Shown: positions 44,795 to 52,997 of the stretch, piece after piece
Numbering within the stretch: the stretch's first letter is position 1
How the letters are laid out: each line of letters begins with the position of its first letter
Assembly (NCBI RefSeq): GCF_015319355.1
Contig: NZ_JADILU010000006.1
Span: 124,001 to 188,000, forward strand
From: Psychroserpens luteus
GTDB taxonomy: Bacteria > Bacteroidota > Bacteroidia > Flavobacteriales > Flavobacteriaceae
DNA length: 64,000 nt
Direction of reading: 5' to 3'
Program-made: the position numbers and the translations under genes
The notes under the pieces: model-generated
Told to the model about the DNA's origin: nothing
The model's database searches: none
Seen by the model: the letters and a program-made list of their open reading frames with translations, nothing else

Positions 44795-44842
44795 TATCAA
44801 ATCAATTATATGGGTTCTTTTAAAATTTATTTGACATAAAAC

Positions 44843-44856
44843 CACATTTTAATGTG
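44843..44856. promoter_or_regulatory. operator-like palindrome upstream of the regulator gene
   Basis: CACATT TT AATGTG, a perfect 6-bp inverted repeat with a TT centre, two bases before TTG (44858-44860). It matches the kinase-gene palindrome at CACAT-x-TT-x-ATGTG and is placed identically relative to the -33 element. Confidence 0.5.
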
Positions 44857-44857
44857 A

Positions 44858-44887
44858 TTGTACAACTGCTTTATTGTTATAACTTTA
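44858..44887 (+). promoter_or_regulatory. promoter of the LuxR-type regulator gene
   Basis: TTG (44858-44860), 19-bp spacer, TAACTTTA (44880-44887, 7 of 8 match to TAnnTTTG). Transcription would begin near 44893, downstream of the ATG at 44889, which supports the ATG at 44910 as the real start. Confidence 0.45.
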
Positions 44888-44909
44888 CATGAGAAAGATT
44901 ATTGTAAAC

Positions 44910-45542
44910 ATGAGCACCATAAGATTAGCAATTATAGAAGATGATGTATTGATTCAGGAAAGCCTGAACGACTTCTTTGATACGCAATCTCATATAGAAT
45001 GTTTACAGATTTCATCTTCAGTAGAGGGTTTTCTTAAAGTTATTATTACTTCGGAAAAATTGCCAGACATTATACTTCTCGATATAAATTTACTGGGAAT
45101 GTCTGGGATTAAAGGTATTCCGCTTATCTTAAATGAACTTCCAAGAGTAGATATTATTATGTTGACTACATTTGAAGATAATGATAGTATTTACAAAGCA
45201 TTGTGTGCAGGAGCATGCTCTTATTTATCTAAAAAAACGCCTCTTAAAAAAATTCTAGAAGCTGTTGAAGTTGTTCACAATGGCGGTTCTTATATGTCTC
45301 CATCAATTGCTCGTAAAATTGTAAATAGATTTGCTCCAAAACAAAATCATAATGATGTGTTGACGCCAAGGCAAAAAGACATTGTAGCTGGTATTGTAGA
45401 TGGTAAAAGTTATAAAATGATTGCCAACGATTTGTTTGTCTCTCTAGATACAGTACGTAGTCATATCAAAAACATTTACAAAGCTTTAGAAATTAATAGT
45501 AAAGCAGAATTGATAAAAAAATCTTACAATAACGAACTATAA
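44910..45542 (+). CDS. NarL/LuxR-family response regulator
   Basis: 210 aa from ATG 44910 (MSTIRLAIIEDD); an in-frame ATG at 44889 precedes the predicted transcription start. The receiver domain (about 1-120) has IEDD, IILLDINLLGMSGI (phosphoacceptor Asp), TTFED and YLSKKTPLKK. The output is a LuxR helix-turn-helix (about 145-205): LTPRQKDIVAGIVDGKSYKM and SLDTVRSHIKNIYKALEINS. It is the probable partner of the preceding propeller kinase. NarL-type dimers bind inverted repeats, matching the palindromes before both genes. Confidence 0.93.
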   Translation: MSTIRLAIIEDDVLIQESLNDFFDTQSHIECLQISSSVEGFLKVIITSEKLPDIILLDINLLGMSGIKGIPLILNELPRVDIIMLTTFEDNDSIYKALCAGACSYLSKKTPLKKILEAVEVVHNGGSYMSPSIARKIVNRFAPKQNHNDVLTPRQKDIVAGIVDGKSYKMIANDLFVSLDTVRSHIKNIYKALEINSKAELIKKSYNNEL

Positions 45543-45590
45543 TTTAGTATTCAAGATACGATAGTCTTCTATTTTTACGTTATCTTATTT

Positions 45591-46457
45591 ATGAAGAAAT
45601 TTCTACTTATCCTCTTAATTTTAACCTCACTTGTAGTATTAGCATTTCAGTTTAAACCTGTAAAAAGGGTAGCAAGTATAGTTGAAGCAAGTATCTCTAC
45701 TCCAAGTCTTATTAATAAAGACAGTTTAACCATTGCATCCCGTGTAAATATACCTGAAGGTTATAAGCGTGTCACTTATGCGAAAGGGAGTTATGAGGAT
45801 TATCTTAGAAACTATAAATTGAAACTCTTTGGAAGCAAAATTATAAATTATGATAATTCTGAATATTTCTGGCAAGGTGGTCATATTGGAATCTTAGAAA
45901 TTTCTGTACCTAAAAACGGATTACAACAATGCGCAGATGCACTCATTAGAATTAGAAGCGAATACCTCTGGAAAAATAATAGAAAGGACGAGATAGGTTT
46001 TAATTTCACTTCTGGTCATTACTGCTCTTGGAAAAAATATGCAGAAGGCTATCGACCAAAAATTAGTGGTAATAAAGTGAGCTTTAGTAAAACAGCAAGC
46101 GCAAACCCTTCCGAAGAAAATTTTTATAAATACCTTAATTTAATTTACATGTATTCTGGTACGTTATCACTGTATAATGAATTAAAATCTATTGATGCCA
46201 AAGATTTGCAACTAGGCGATATGCTTATTAGAGGTGGTTCTCCTGGTCATATTGTGATGATTGGTGATGAGGTTGTAAATGAGAATGGTGATAAATTGTA
46301 TTTGTTGTTTCAAGGCAATACGCCTGCTCAAAGTGTACATTTGGTTAAAAATTTGGAAGATTCTACAATTTCTCCTTGGTATCAGTTAGAAAATGATGTA
46401 GTCATACCTGTTTCTAATTATACGTTTGGTAGTGCAAAGTTTGTAAGATTTAAATAA
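45591..46457 (+). CDS. DUF4846-type secreted protein
   Basis: 288 aa with an N-terminal hydrophobic segment (MKKFLLILLILTSLVVLAFQ) acting as signal or anchor. Features: YAKGSYEDYLRNYKLKLFGS, WQGGHIGILEI, CADALIRIRSEYLW, FNFTSGHYCSWKKYAEGYRP, LQLGDMLIRGGSPGHIVMI. The GDMLIRGGSPGHIVMI end with its Gly-His suggests an NlpC/P60-like or amidase-like core; that is inference. I place it in DUF4846 from its conserved pattern. Starts 48 bp after the response-regulator stop. Confidence 0.75.
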   Translation: MKKFLLILLILTSLVVLAFQFKPVKRVASIVEASISTPSLINKDSLTIASRVNIPEGYKRVTYAKGSYEDYLRNYKLKLFGSKIINYDNSEYFWQGGHIGILEISVPKNGLQQCADALIRIRSEYLWKNNRKDEIGFNFTSGHYCSWKKYAEGYRPKISGNKVSFSKTASANPSEENFYKYLNLIYMYSGTLSLYNELKSIDAKDLQLGDMLIRGGSPGHIVMIGDEVVNENGDKLYLLFQGNTPAQSVHLVKNLEDSTISPWYQLENDVVIPVSNYTFGSAKFVRFK

Positions 46458-46472
46458 ATTCTATGACTGTGC

Positions 46473-46487
46473 TCACATTTTAAAATG
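46473..46487. promoter_or_regulatory. weak relative of the operator palindrome
   Basis: TCACATTTTAAAATG contains the perfect palindrome CATTTTAAAATG (46476-46487) and shares CACATTTT with the site at 44843. It precedes a decayed gene. A similar TGCTCATATTTTAAAACA lies at about 51528-51545 upstream of the haloperoxidase-like gene. Confidence 0.2.
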
Positions 46488-46526
46488 GTTTTGATGTAGC
46501 TTATAAACATATAAATGCTGTTTTTT

Positions 46527-46788
46527 ATGACACTATTCTGTGTCTCAATGAGCGTGTGTTTTCAAAACATTTTTACAGGTGATGGATATAGTTGGTAAGA
46601 ATCCTATAACTGGTCATATTTTTGACGTGCCTCAATATGGTGATGATATCTTCATTGATGGCGGTTTTGTCTAGGGAGGATTAACATTTGGGACTTGTGA
46701 CTCACTAGGACTTAGAAATGAATCTACTCTTTTTACTCAAAGCAATATTGATTTATCTGTTGTTTTTTTTAGTTTTCAACATTTTTAG
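46527..46788 (+). pseudogene. decayed N-terminal remnant of a secreted surface protein
   Basis: From ATG 46527 one frame reads MTLFCVSMSVCFQNIFTGDG-YSW, a TAA (46596), then ESYNWSYF and another stop. In the +1 frame, from about 46624, it continues DVPQYGDDIFIDGGFV, a TAG (46672), then GGLTFGTCDSLGLRNES and LFTQSNIDLSV to a TAG at 46786. Joined, this gives the FTGDG-W-NWS-VPQYGDDxFIDGG pattern seen at the N-termini of many flavobacterial secreted T9SS proteins. At least two internal stops, one frameshift and loss of the rest mark it as a relic. It fills most of the 335-bp gap 46458-46792. Confidence 0.7.
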
Positions 46789-46792
46789 CATA

Positions 46793-49700
46793 TTATTTTA
46801 TTTTAAATAAACTACACCTATCATTATTTCTAATAATCAAAATGTAATTTTGTTGACCAATTGTAATAGGCTTCATGTGTTGTACATTTCCAGGGATTTT
46901 AAATCCACTTTCTGAAGTAGTTTCGACCTTAAAATTTGAATCTTCAGTATTGATTAAAACCGAGCCTACAGATGCATCGTATCTTCCAAATTCGGCATCT
47001 GTCCCATAAAAATTACCACCTGTGATTATATCTTTTTTACCATCATGATTTAGGTCAAGTATTAGTGCGTCATTCAATACAGATACTTGAGTTGCATTGG
47101 CAAGTGCTTTAGGTGTGAAAGAGATACCGTTATTATTTATAAATAGTGTGTGCTCAAAATGATTGGCTTTTAAAATAGTAACATTATTTAATTCTTCTGC
47201 AGTAAATAAATCAGTTACGGTTGCATTTGCATAAGACTCGTAACGTGTAAATCGCTTTTTTAACATAACCATATGACTAAGCATTCGATCTCTATTATGA
47301 ACAGGAAAACTCACACCATTAATGTAAGTAGACAATATAGCATCAACACTTCCATTATTATCAAAGTCTTTATAATGGAGTGTGGCTGGTTCTTCATTTG
47401 AAGCTTTGAAAAAAGAATTAAGACCTAAATTTCCTGCAAGAATATCGTTGTAACCATCATTGTTAATATCGTCTATAGTAATTGATCTCCACCAACCTGT
47501 TTTATTTGCTAATTCAAAATTTTTAGTTGTATTGACAAAGTAATCTTTTTCCATTTTAAATACAGAAATAGGCATCCATTCTCCAGCAATAATAAGTTCT
47601 TTAGTACCATCATTATTTAAATCTGAAAATTCAGCATCAGTGACCATTCCTATGTTTGAAAGTCCTTTAGACCATTGCGATGTTACATCTTCAAACTTAC
47701 CATTATTATTATTTAATAAATAACTTTTTGGAACTTCAGGATAGCGACCAGGCGTTACACGTCCACCAACAAAGAGATCTAATTGACCATCGTTATTTAC
47801 ATCATGAACTTTAACAACCGAACCACTTACAAAAATATCGGGAATAGCATTTGCGTCCTTTTTTAACTTACCAGTTCCATCATTGATATACAGGCGATCT
47901 TTATAATTTTTTGAGTTTGCTTTGTGTTCATTTCCACCACTAACTACATATAAATCTAGATGACCATCTGAGTTGGCATCAAAAAACACAGCATCAATAT
48001 CTTCATATATACTGTCTTCATCAAAATTGGGTTGAGATTGAAGCTTAAAACTTCCTGAAGTGGTTTGTAATAACAGTTTTCCTGAAAAACCTAAAGCACC
48101 TCCTAAATATATATCGTCTAAACCATCTCCATTAACATCTGCTATTGCTACTGCAGGTCCTTCTTCACTGTATTTGTGATGTAATAAAACTTCGCGTTTA
48201 AAATCTATAAACTCATTTTCGTTATGTGTAAAATCAGCTCCTAATTTTGAGCTGACATCTTCGAAATATTTTGAGATGATTTTGGTGTTATTATATGTTG
48301 AATTTGGAGCTCTATTAATTTTTAATGTTTGATTTAAATCAGGGTTTTCAATACGCTGGACTTTCTTATCTGGCCAAATAATTTCTAATCGTTCGGCTTT
48401 CAAATCTTTTTTTATGCCAAAATGAAATCGATGTTGAGACGATGAAAGAAATCCACGAGTAGGATTATATGTTTCTGTTAAAATGGTGCCATCAGATAAT
48501 GTTAAGTTTGCTAAGGCTCCTATATTGGTAATGCCTTTTTGATGTTCGAGTTCAATAGTGAGATAATTGTTTTCAAATAATTGGCTTCCATTGTTTTTCA
48601 TTATGAAGGGCAATTCGTTGATGTTACTTACCACAAGATCTAAGTAGCCATCATTATTTAAATCGGAATACGCAGATCCATTTGAAAACGTTGGTTTACC
48701 GCTATTCCATGTACTTGAAATATCTTTAAACCTATTGTTCCCTTGGTTTTTAAATAAAAAAGCAGAAACAGGATTACTAGGTATTTCTTCTATCCAATCT
48801 TTTAAGGTAATTTCTTTTGCATTAAATTTTTTTTGGAGCACATCCATGTTATATCGAGCATAATCATTGTTGGTGACATCTCTTTTATAACCGTTTGTAA
48901 TATGAATATCTTTTAAACCATCATTATCAAAATCAGCTAATAACGTACTCCAGCTCCATTCGGTATGAGCTAAATTGTCTACAAATGAAATGTCTGAAAA
49001 ATTACCGGAGCCTAAATTCAGTTGAAGAACATTTTTAGAAAATTGGACCCCAAATTTGTAATGTAACATCTTTTCATATTTGTCATAATTTTGAGCCATT
49101 GTCATCATTTTTCGTCTGTAATTTTCATTAGGAGACATATCTAATGTCAATAAATCTAAAAGACCATCATTATTAATATCTGCAAAATCTGATCCCATAG
49201 ACGAGAATGAGGTATGACTGAAGTAAGACTCAATCTCATCTTCAAATACATTGCCTCCTTTGTTTATTAATAATCTATCAGACATCATATAATCGTTACA
49301 CACATAGATGTCGGGTTTGAAATCATTGTTGAAATCACCAATTACAGCACTCAAACCAAAAGCATCATTTAAAACGCCTGCTTTTTCAGAAATATCTATA
49401 AACTTGCTGTTTTTGTTTTCGTAAAGGCGATCCGTTTTATTATCATATGATTTAGGTTTAGCTATTACGATTTGTCCATCTTCATTTTGAGTAACTTTTA
49501 AAGTGTTTGATTCGCGCATATTACTTGAGTGATTTAAAACATATACGTCTAAATCATTATCACCATCAGAATCAAAAAAATAAGCTTGAACCGAATAACC
49601 ACTATCATCTAAACCATAGTGTTTTGCACTTTCAGTAAAAGTTAGGTCACCATTATTAATATAGAGTAAGTTACTTCTATAAGCTGTTTCACTTAATGCA

Positions 49701-50149
49701 GATTTACAAACATAAATATCTAAAAAACCGTCATTATTAACATCTACCATGGTTACTCCAGTTTTAAAACCAACGCCACCATTGACATGAGCTGAATTAG
49801 TAATGTCTTTAAATTTAAAATCACCTAGATTTAAATACAGTTTATTTTCAACAGTATTTCCAGAGAAATAGATATCATCTAAACCATCATTGTTAATGTC
49901 ACCAATAGCAACTCCACCACCATTGTAGAGGTATTCATAGAGTAAAAAATTAAAAGTTTCGGTTTCTACAATTTTATTTTTAAAAAGAATATTTGTTTCA
50001 GAAGACTCTAAAAACTCAAACAATGCAGGCTCAGATGTAAAGCTAGTATTTTCAATTTGAGTATTTATGGCGTTATTTTTTTCGTTTTTTTTACAATTTA
50101 AAAAAAAAATAAGACCACTTAAAACAATGACAAGTCTGAGATGATACAC
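46793..50149 (-). CDS. VCBS/FG-GAP repeat lipoprotein with ASPIC/UnbV domain
   Basis: 1118 aa from a GTG start 4 bp after the upstream stop (coupled translation likely). Lipobox LIFFLNCKK (Cys about residue 19). Many FG-GAP/VCBS repeats with the Ca-binding pattern DxNNDGxxDI (e.g. IGDINNDGLDDIYFSGN, LADFDNDGLKDIHITNG, IADVNGDGLDDIYLGG) form two propellers on either side of an ASPIC/UnbV domain (about 520-610: TNIGALANLTLSDGTILTE...LEIIWPDKKVQRI). Surface exposed and probably substrate or metal binding. It forms a two-gene operon with the haloperoxidase-like gene. Confidence 0.9.
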   Translation of the reverse strand: MYHLRLVIVLSGLIFFLNCKKNEKNNAINTQIENTSFTSEPALFEFLESSETNILFKNKIVETETFNFLLYEYLYNGGGVAIGDINNDGLDDIYFSGNTVENKLYLNLGDFKFKDITNSAHVNGGVGFKTGVTMVDVNNDGFLDIYVCKSALSETAYRSNLLYINNGDLTFTESAKHYGLDDSGYSVQAYFFDSDGDNDLDVYVLNHSSNMRESNTLKVTQNEDGQIVIAKPKSYDNKTDRLYENKNSKFIDISEKAGVLNDAFGLSAVIGDFNNDFKPDIYVCNDYMMSDRLLINKGGNVFEDEIESYFSHTSFSSMGSDFADINNDGLLDLLTLDMSPNENYRRKMMTMAQNYDKYEKMLHYKFGVQFSKNVLQLNLGSGNFSDISFVDNLAHTEWSWSTLLADFDNDGLKDIHITNGYKRDVTNNDYARYNMDVLQKKFNAKEITLKDWIEEIPSNPVSAFLFKNQGNNRFKDISSTWNSGKPTFSNGSAYSDLNNDGYLDLVVSNINELPFIMKNNGSQLFENNYLTIELEHQKGITNIGALANLTLSDGTILTETYNPTRGFLSSSQHRFHFGIKKDLKAERLEIIWPDKKVQRIENPDLNQTLKINRAPNSTYNNTKIISKYFEDVSSKLGADFTHNENEFIDFKREVLLHHKYSEEGPAVAIADVNGDGLDDIYLGGALGFSGKLLLQTTSGSFKLQSQPNFDEDSIYEDIDAVFFDANSDGHLDLYVVSGGNEHKANSKNYKDRLYINDGTGKLKKDANAIPDIFVSGSVVKVHDVNNDGQLDLFVGGRVTPGRYPEVPKSYLLNNNNGKFEDVTSQWSKGLSNIGMVTDAEFSDLNNDGTKELIIAGEWMPISVFKMEKDYFVNTTKNFELANKTGWWRSITIDDINNDGYNDILAGNLGLNSFFKASNEEPATLHYKDFDNNGSVDAILSTYINGVSFPVHNRDRMLSHMVMLKKRFTRYESYANATVTDLFTAEELNNVTILKANHFEHTLFINNNGISFTPKALANATQVSVLNDALILDLNHDGKKDIITGGNFYGTDAEFGRYDASVGSVLINTEDSNFKVETTSESGFKIPGNVQHMKPITIGQQNYILIIRNNDRCSLFKIK

Positions 50150-50153
50150 GATG

Positions 50154-51470
50154 TTATGGTTTAAGTTTTTTTAATATGAGATTAGCTATATAAGTACCTT
50201 GCTTTCCACCTTCTTCTACACCTTGCCTATAATGTATTCCGCCATAAAAGCGACTCAAATTAACTTGATGAGCAGCTTCCTTAAAGGAAGGGAAAGAACG
50301 TTCTTCTAAGCCAAATCTTAATTGTGTATGGTCTGTAAAGGCGTAGTTTTCTCCAAATATATGTGTCAAAATTTCCGCTGCTGAAGCTGATGTAGCACTA
50401 TGTCCACTAGTGTATTCAGGAAAAGGAGGTGTTTGTAAAATAGGATTCCAATCGGGATCAATGTACTCTTGGATATAGGTAACAGGTCTTACTAAATCGG
50501 TTTTATACTTTACATGCCATGATCCAATAATAGCATCAAACATAGCTGTAGAAGTCAACGTATATGCTTTAGTTGCTGTATAATAATCTGACTGATCTTT
50601 GTTTGTAATCTGACTTATAATATTAAGCCAATGACCTGGAGGCGTGAACTTATGAATAGTAGTTACCATATGGCCTTTGTGTATAGTTAATATAGGATTA
50701 CAGTCCCAAAACCAAGCAATTTTACCTTTGTCGTCAGTCGTATTTAGAGATTCATCATATACTTCATACACCATTCTATAGAAGTCAGAATTTTTATTGG
50801 TATCATATGCAGGAAGTGGTTTAGGCTTATAGACATTAGCACTATCAATAACTAATGTTCTAATATTATCCCAATAAGGTTCTAAAGCACTCGTGTAATC
50901 TGGAGGCGTTTCTCTCCAATTTTCAGGTTTTTTGGTACTGGTAAAATGAGGGTAGGTTCGGGTTATAGTATACATGTCTTTATCGATCCAATCACTAAGT
51001 TGTGTGGTAATATTTAATGCATATGTTTCAGAGTTTTTTATAAGTTCTTCAGTCAACCCTTTTTCTAAAGCTGTATCTTTTAAGTTCTTGCTAAGATCAT
51101 TAAAAAATTGCTCAGAGTAAATTAGTTTTTTTCCAATTGAAGAAAAAGCAAGTAATGCTGAAAGTTTTGCATCTACTTCAGTATTTACCGGAATAGTAAA
51201 ATGATTTAGACCATTTATTTTAGAAGTAATTTCTGGTAAACTGTCACGATACACACTTTGTAAAGTAATATAATGTGCAAGATGTGCATATGCATAAATT
51301 CTACTTGCTACAGGAGGAGTGAAAGCATCTTCCATGACACTTTCTAGCAATACCTTATTTGCATAATTTAAATCGTCTATATGAAATACGTCTAAAGGCT
51401 GTTGTTTAATCTCTTTATTACAAGAAATCAATAGTATGGAAGCAATTAGTGTAAGGAGTTTCAATATCAT
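50154..51470 (-). CDS. vanadium-dependent haloperoxidase/PAP2-like lipoprotein
   Basis: 438 aa from ATG 51470 (MILKLLTLIAS); the frame is open to a TTG at 51482. Lipobox ILLISCNKE. The C-terminal PAP2 fold has RPVTYIQEYID with Lys/Arg upstream, PPFPEYTSGHSATSASAAEIL (PSGHS-like vanadate/phosphate motif) and SRFYGGIHYRQGVEEG (Arg and catalytic His). These fit vanadium-dependent haloperoxidases or acid phosphatases; the two cannot be separated by sequence reading. Operon with the VCBS/ASPIC lipoprotein gene, a pairing I recall in other flavobacteria. Confidence 0.85.
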   Translation of the reverse strand: MILKLLTLIASILLISCNKEIKQQPLDVFHIDDLNYANKVLLESVMEDAFTPPVASRIYAYAHLAHYITLQSVYRDSLPEITSKINGLNHFTIPVNTEVDAKLSALLAFSSIGKKLIYSEQFFNDLSKNLKDTALEKGLTEELIKNSETYALNITTQLSDWIDKDMYTITRTYPHFTSTKKPENWRETPPDYTSALEPYWDNIRTLVIDSANVYKPKPLPAYDTNKNSDFYRMVYEVYDESLNTTDDKGKIAWFWDCNPILTIHKGHMVTTIHKFTPPGHWLNIISQITNKDQSDYYTATKAYTLTSTAMFDAIIGSWHVKYKTDLVRPVTYIQEYIDPDWNPILQTPPFPEYTSGHSATSASAAEILTHIFGENYAFTDHTQLRFGLEERSFPSFKEAAHQVNLSRFYGGIHYRQGVEEGGKQGTYIANLILKKLKP

Positions 51471-51557
51471 GATTACTTGCAATATAGAAAGTTTATTGTA
51501 AATATCACAAAATTAGTTATTCGTTTTTATGCTCATATTTTAAAACATTAACGATGT

Positions 51558-51935
51558 TTATATAATAAACTTGATTGCTATAATTCCAATTAAAATTAGA
51601 AGAACAGTAACTATTGCTAACCAGAATACAAGATTTGGTGAGTTTTGTAGCGTAATAGGAGTAGTATCTTCAATTAATACTAGACCTATCTAATATTGAG
51701 GCGCAATAGTTCTTCCGCTTGCTGTGGCAAAATAATCTAATTTTGCTTTTTGTAAAGCTTCGTCTTTTGGCAAACCTTTTTTGATATAACCATAAAAGTT
51801 TTCAATGATTTGAGCACTTGATTGCTCATCAATTTTCCAAAGACTTGTGAGAATACTTTCGCTTCCAGCATAATTAAAAGCATGTGCAAGTGAAATCAGT
51901 CCTTCGCCTAATAGGTTGGTTTTTCCGTTTCGCAA
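51558..51935 (-). pseudogene. C-terminal remnant of a CHAT-domain protein
   Basis: The frame reads NGKTNLLGEGLISLAHAFNYAGSES.. through SLWKIDEQSSAQIIENFY and APQY, then a TAG (51690-51692) where CHAT proteins have Trp (TGG), and continues IGLVLIEDTTPI and a membrane helix (FWLAIVTVLLILIGIIAIKF) to TAA at 51558. The helix tail is usual for Bacteroidota TPR-CHAT proteins. The upstream half of the CHAT active site lies in another frame (next entry), so the gene is dead by a frameshift and a nonsense codon. Confidence 0.8.
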
Positions 51936-52474
51936 GCTTTAAGGATGGCTAAATTAGACGATAAATTCTCATTATAAATTTCATGGGTGTAAAGCGAGTT
52001 ATCTTCCGAAGAAATAGAATCTGTAATGGCTAACTCATAAACAGGAACTTCAAAACCTGTAACAAGAACTTCACGGGTTTCACCTGCTTCAGGAAAACTA
52101 TTTATAATCCAATCTCTGGCATTTATAGTTAATATTATAGTCTCAGGTTCTGTTACAAAAAAGAAATCGGTTAGAGAGGTTCCACCATTTCCATCATAAC
52201 TAGTCTCAGGATCTAAGTCAGTAAAGTTGTAAGTCAAAGAGGTTCTTCCAGTTGAAATTAATTGATCATCTAAATAAATAGAGTAGGTGACTGCATCATC
52301 ATCATCATCAATAGCTTCAGTCCATTCAATATTTGCACCATCCATACGAGTTTCTAAAATGGCAACCGAGAACGGTCTTAGTACTATGTTATTTGGGTTG
52401 TTATTATCATCATCTTCCGAAGAACAATTAAATAATAAAAGTGTTAATGCGAATACGTAAATGAGATTTTTCAT
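51908..52474 (-). pseudogene. FnIII lipoprotein fused to the front of the broken CHAT domain
   Basis: 188 codons. Residues 1-115 are a lipoprotein start (MKNLIYVFALTLLLFNCSSE, lipobox Cys 17) and a fibronectin type III domain (DGANIEWTEAIDDDDDAVTYSIYLDDQLI). The last 40 residues are CHAT: SLYTHEIYNENLSSNLAILKACET, ending in a frameshift. Restoring a second copy of GAAACGG would give ACETGNGKTNLLGEG and join it to the downstream remnant. The combination of an FnIII lipoprotein with a CHAT tail suggests a deletion fusion of two genes. May still be expressed as a truncated lipoprotein. Confidence 0.7.
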
Positions 52475-52543
52475 CTGTTGAGTTTTAGGATTATATATTG
52501 AGACATCGAAACATTATTAAAATGTCATCATAATTTTTTCTTC

Positions 52544-52562
52544 GGAAGTTTTTAAAACTTCC
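52544..52562. promoter_or_regulatory. perfect palindrome before the 126-residue protein gene
   Basis: GGAAGTTTT T AAAACTTCC: 9-bp arms and a 1-bp centre, 17 bp upstream of the -7 box. Position and symmetry fit an operator; the overlapping CTTCGGAA at 52540-52547 is one copy of the repeated octamer. Confidence 0.4.
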
Positions 52563-52579
52563 ATTTATACTCAAGTTTG

Positions 52580-52587
52580 TATCTTTG
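52580..52587 (+). promoter_or_regulatory. -7 box with nearly leaderless start
   Basis: TATCTTTG is an exact TAnnTTTG match only 4 bp before the ATG at 52592, so the transcript would be leaderless or start within the first codons. Confidence 0.35.
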
Positions 52588-52591
52588 CAAT

Positions 52592-52969
52592 ATGAGTAAA
52601 GCCTTAACATTACAAGAATTACATAACTTAGCAATGAACCATGTTGGGAAAGATTTAGAACAACGTGGTTTTGAGTTTATAGCCATTAATAGTAAGTTGA
52701 AAAAACATCCACAATTTGTTTGTATAGATAAGAATAGCCAATATTTTTTTGTGATTGTTAGAGCTGTAAAGCTTCCAGATAATCCTAATAATTATGATGT
52801 AGTTTGGATGGAAACCTTCAAGAAACATGCTTTTGAAAAGGATGCTAAAGTTTTATACGCAGGCGTAGGTATTGGGAATCCAAATGGTGAACATTTACCA
52901 ATTTATTTAAACGAAGAATACCTTATAGAATACAACGGAATTCAAGTTTTAGATATCCCATTAAATTAA
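52592..52969 (+). CDS. conserved small cytoplasmic protein of unknown function
   Basis: 125 aa from ATG 52592 (MSKALTLQELHNL); the frame opens at 52577. Soluble alpha/beta protein: HVGKDLEQRGFEFIAINSKLKKHPQFVCID, QYFFVIVRAVKLPDN, KVLYAGVGIGNPNGEHLPIYLNEEYLIEYNGIQ. I recall close relatives in databases under the name Na+-NQR subunit F, but it has neither the iron-sulphur nor the flavin or NADH motifs of NqrF, so that name would be wrong. Single gene, convergent with the OmpA gene. Confidence 0.7.
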   Translation: MSKALTLQELHNLAMNHVGKDLEQRGFEFIAINSKLKKHPQFVCIDKNSQYFFVIVRAVKLPDNPNNYDVVWMETFKKHAFEKDAKVLYAGVGIGNPNGEHLPIYLNEEYLIEYNGIQVLDIPLN

Positions 52970-52997
52970 GCAGTTTGAGCTGTATTTGAGGAGCTAA

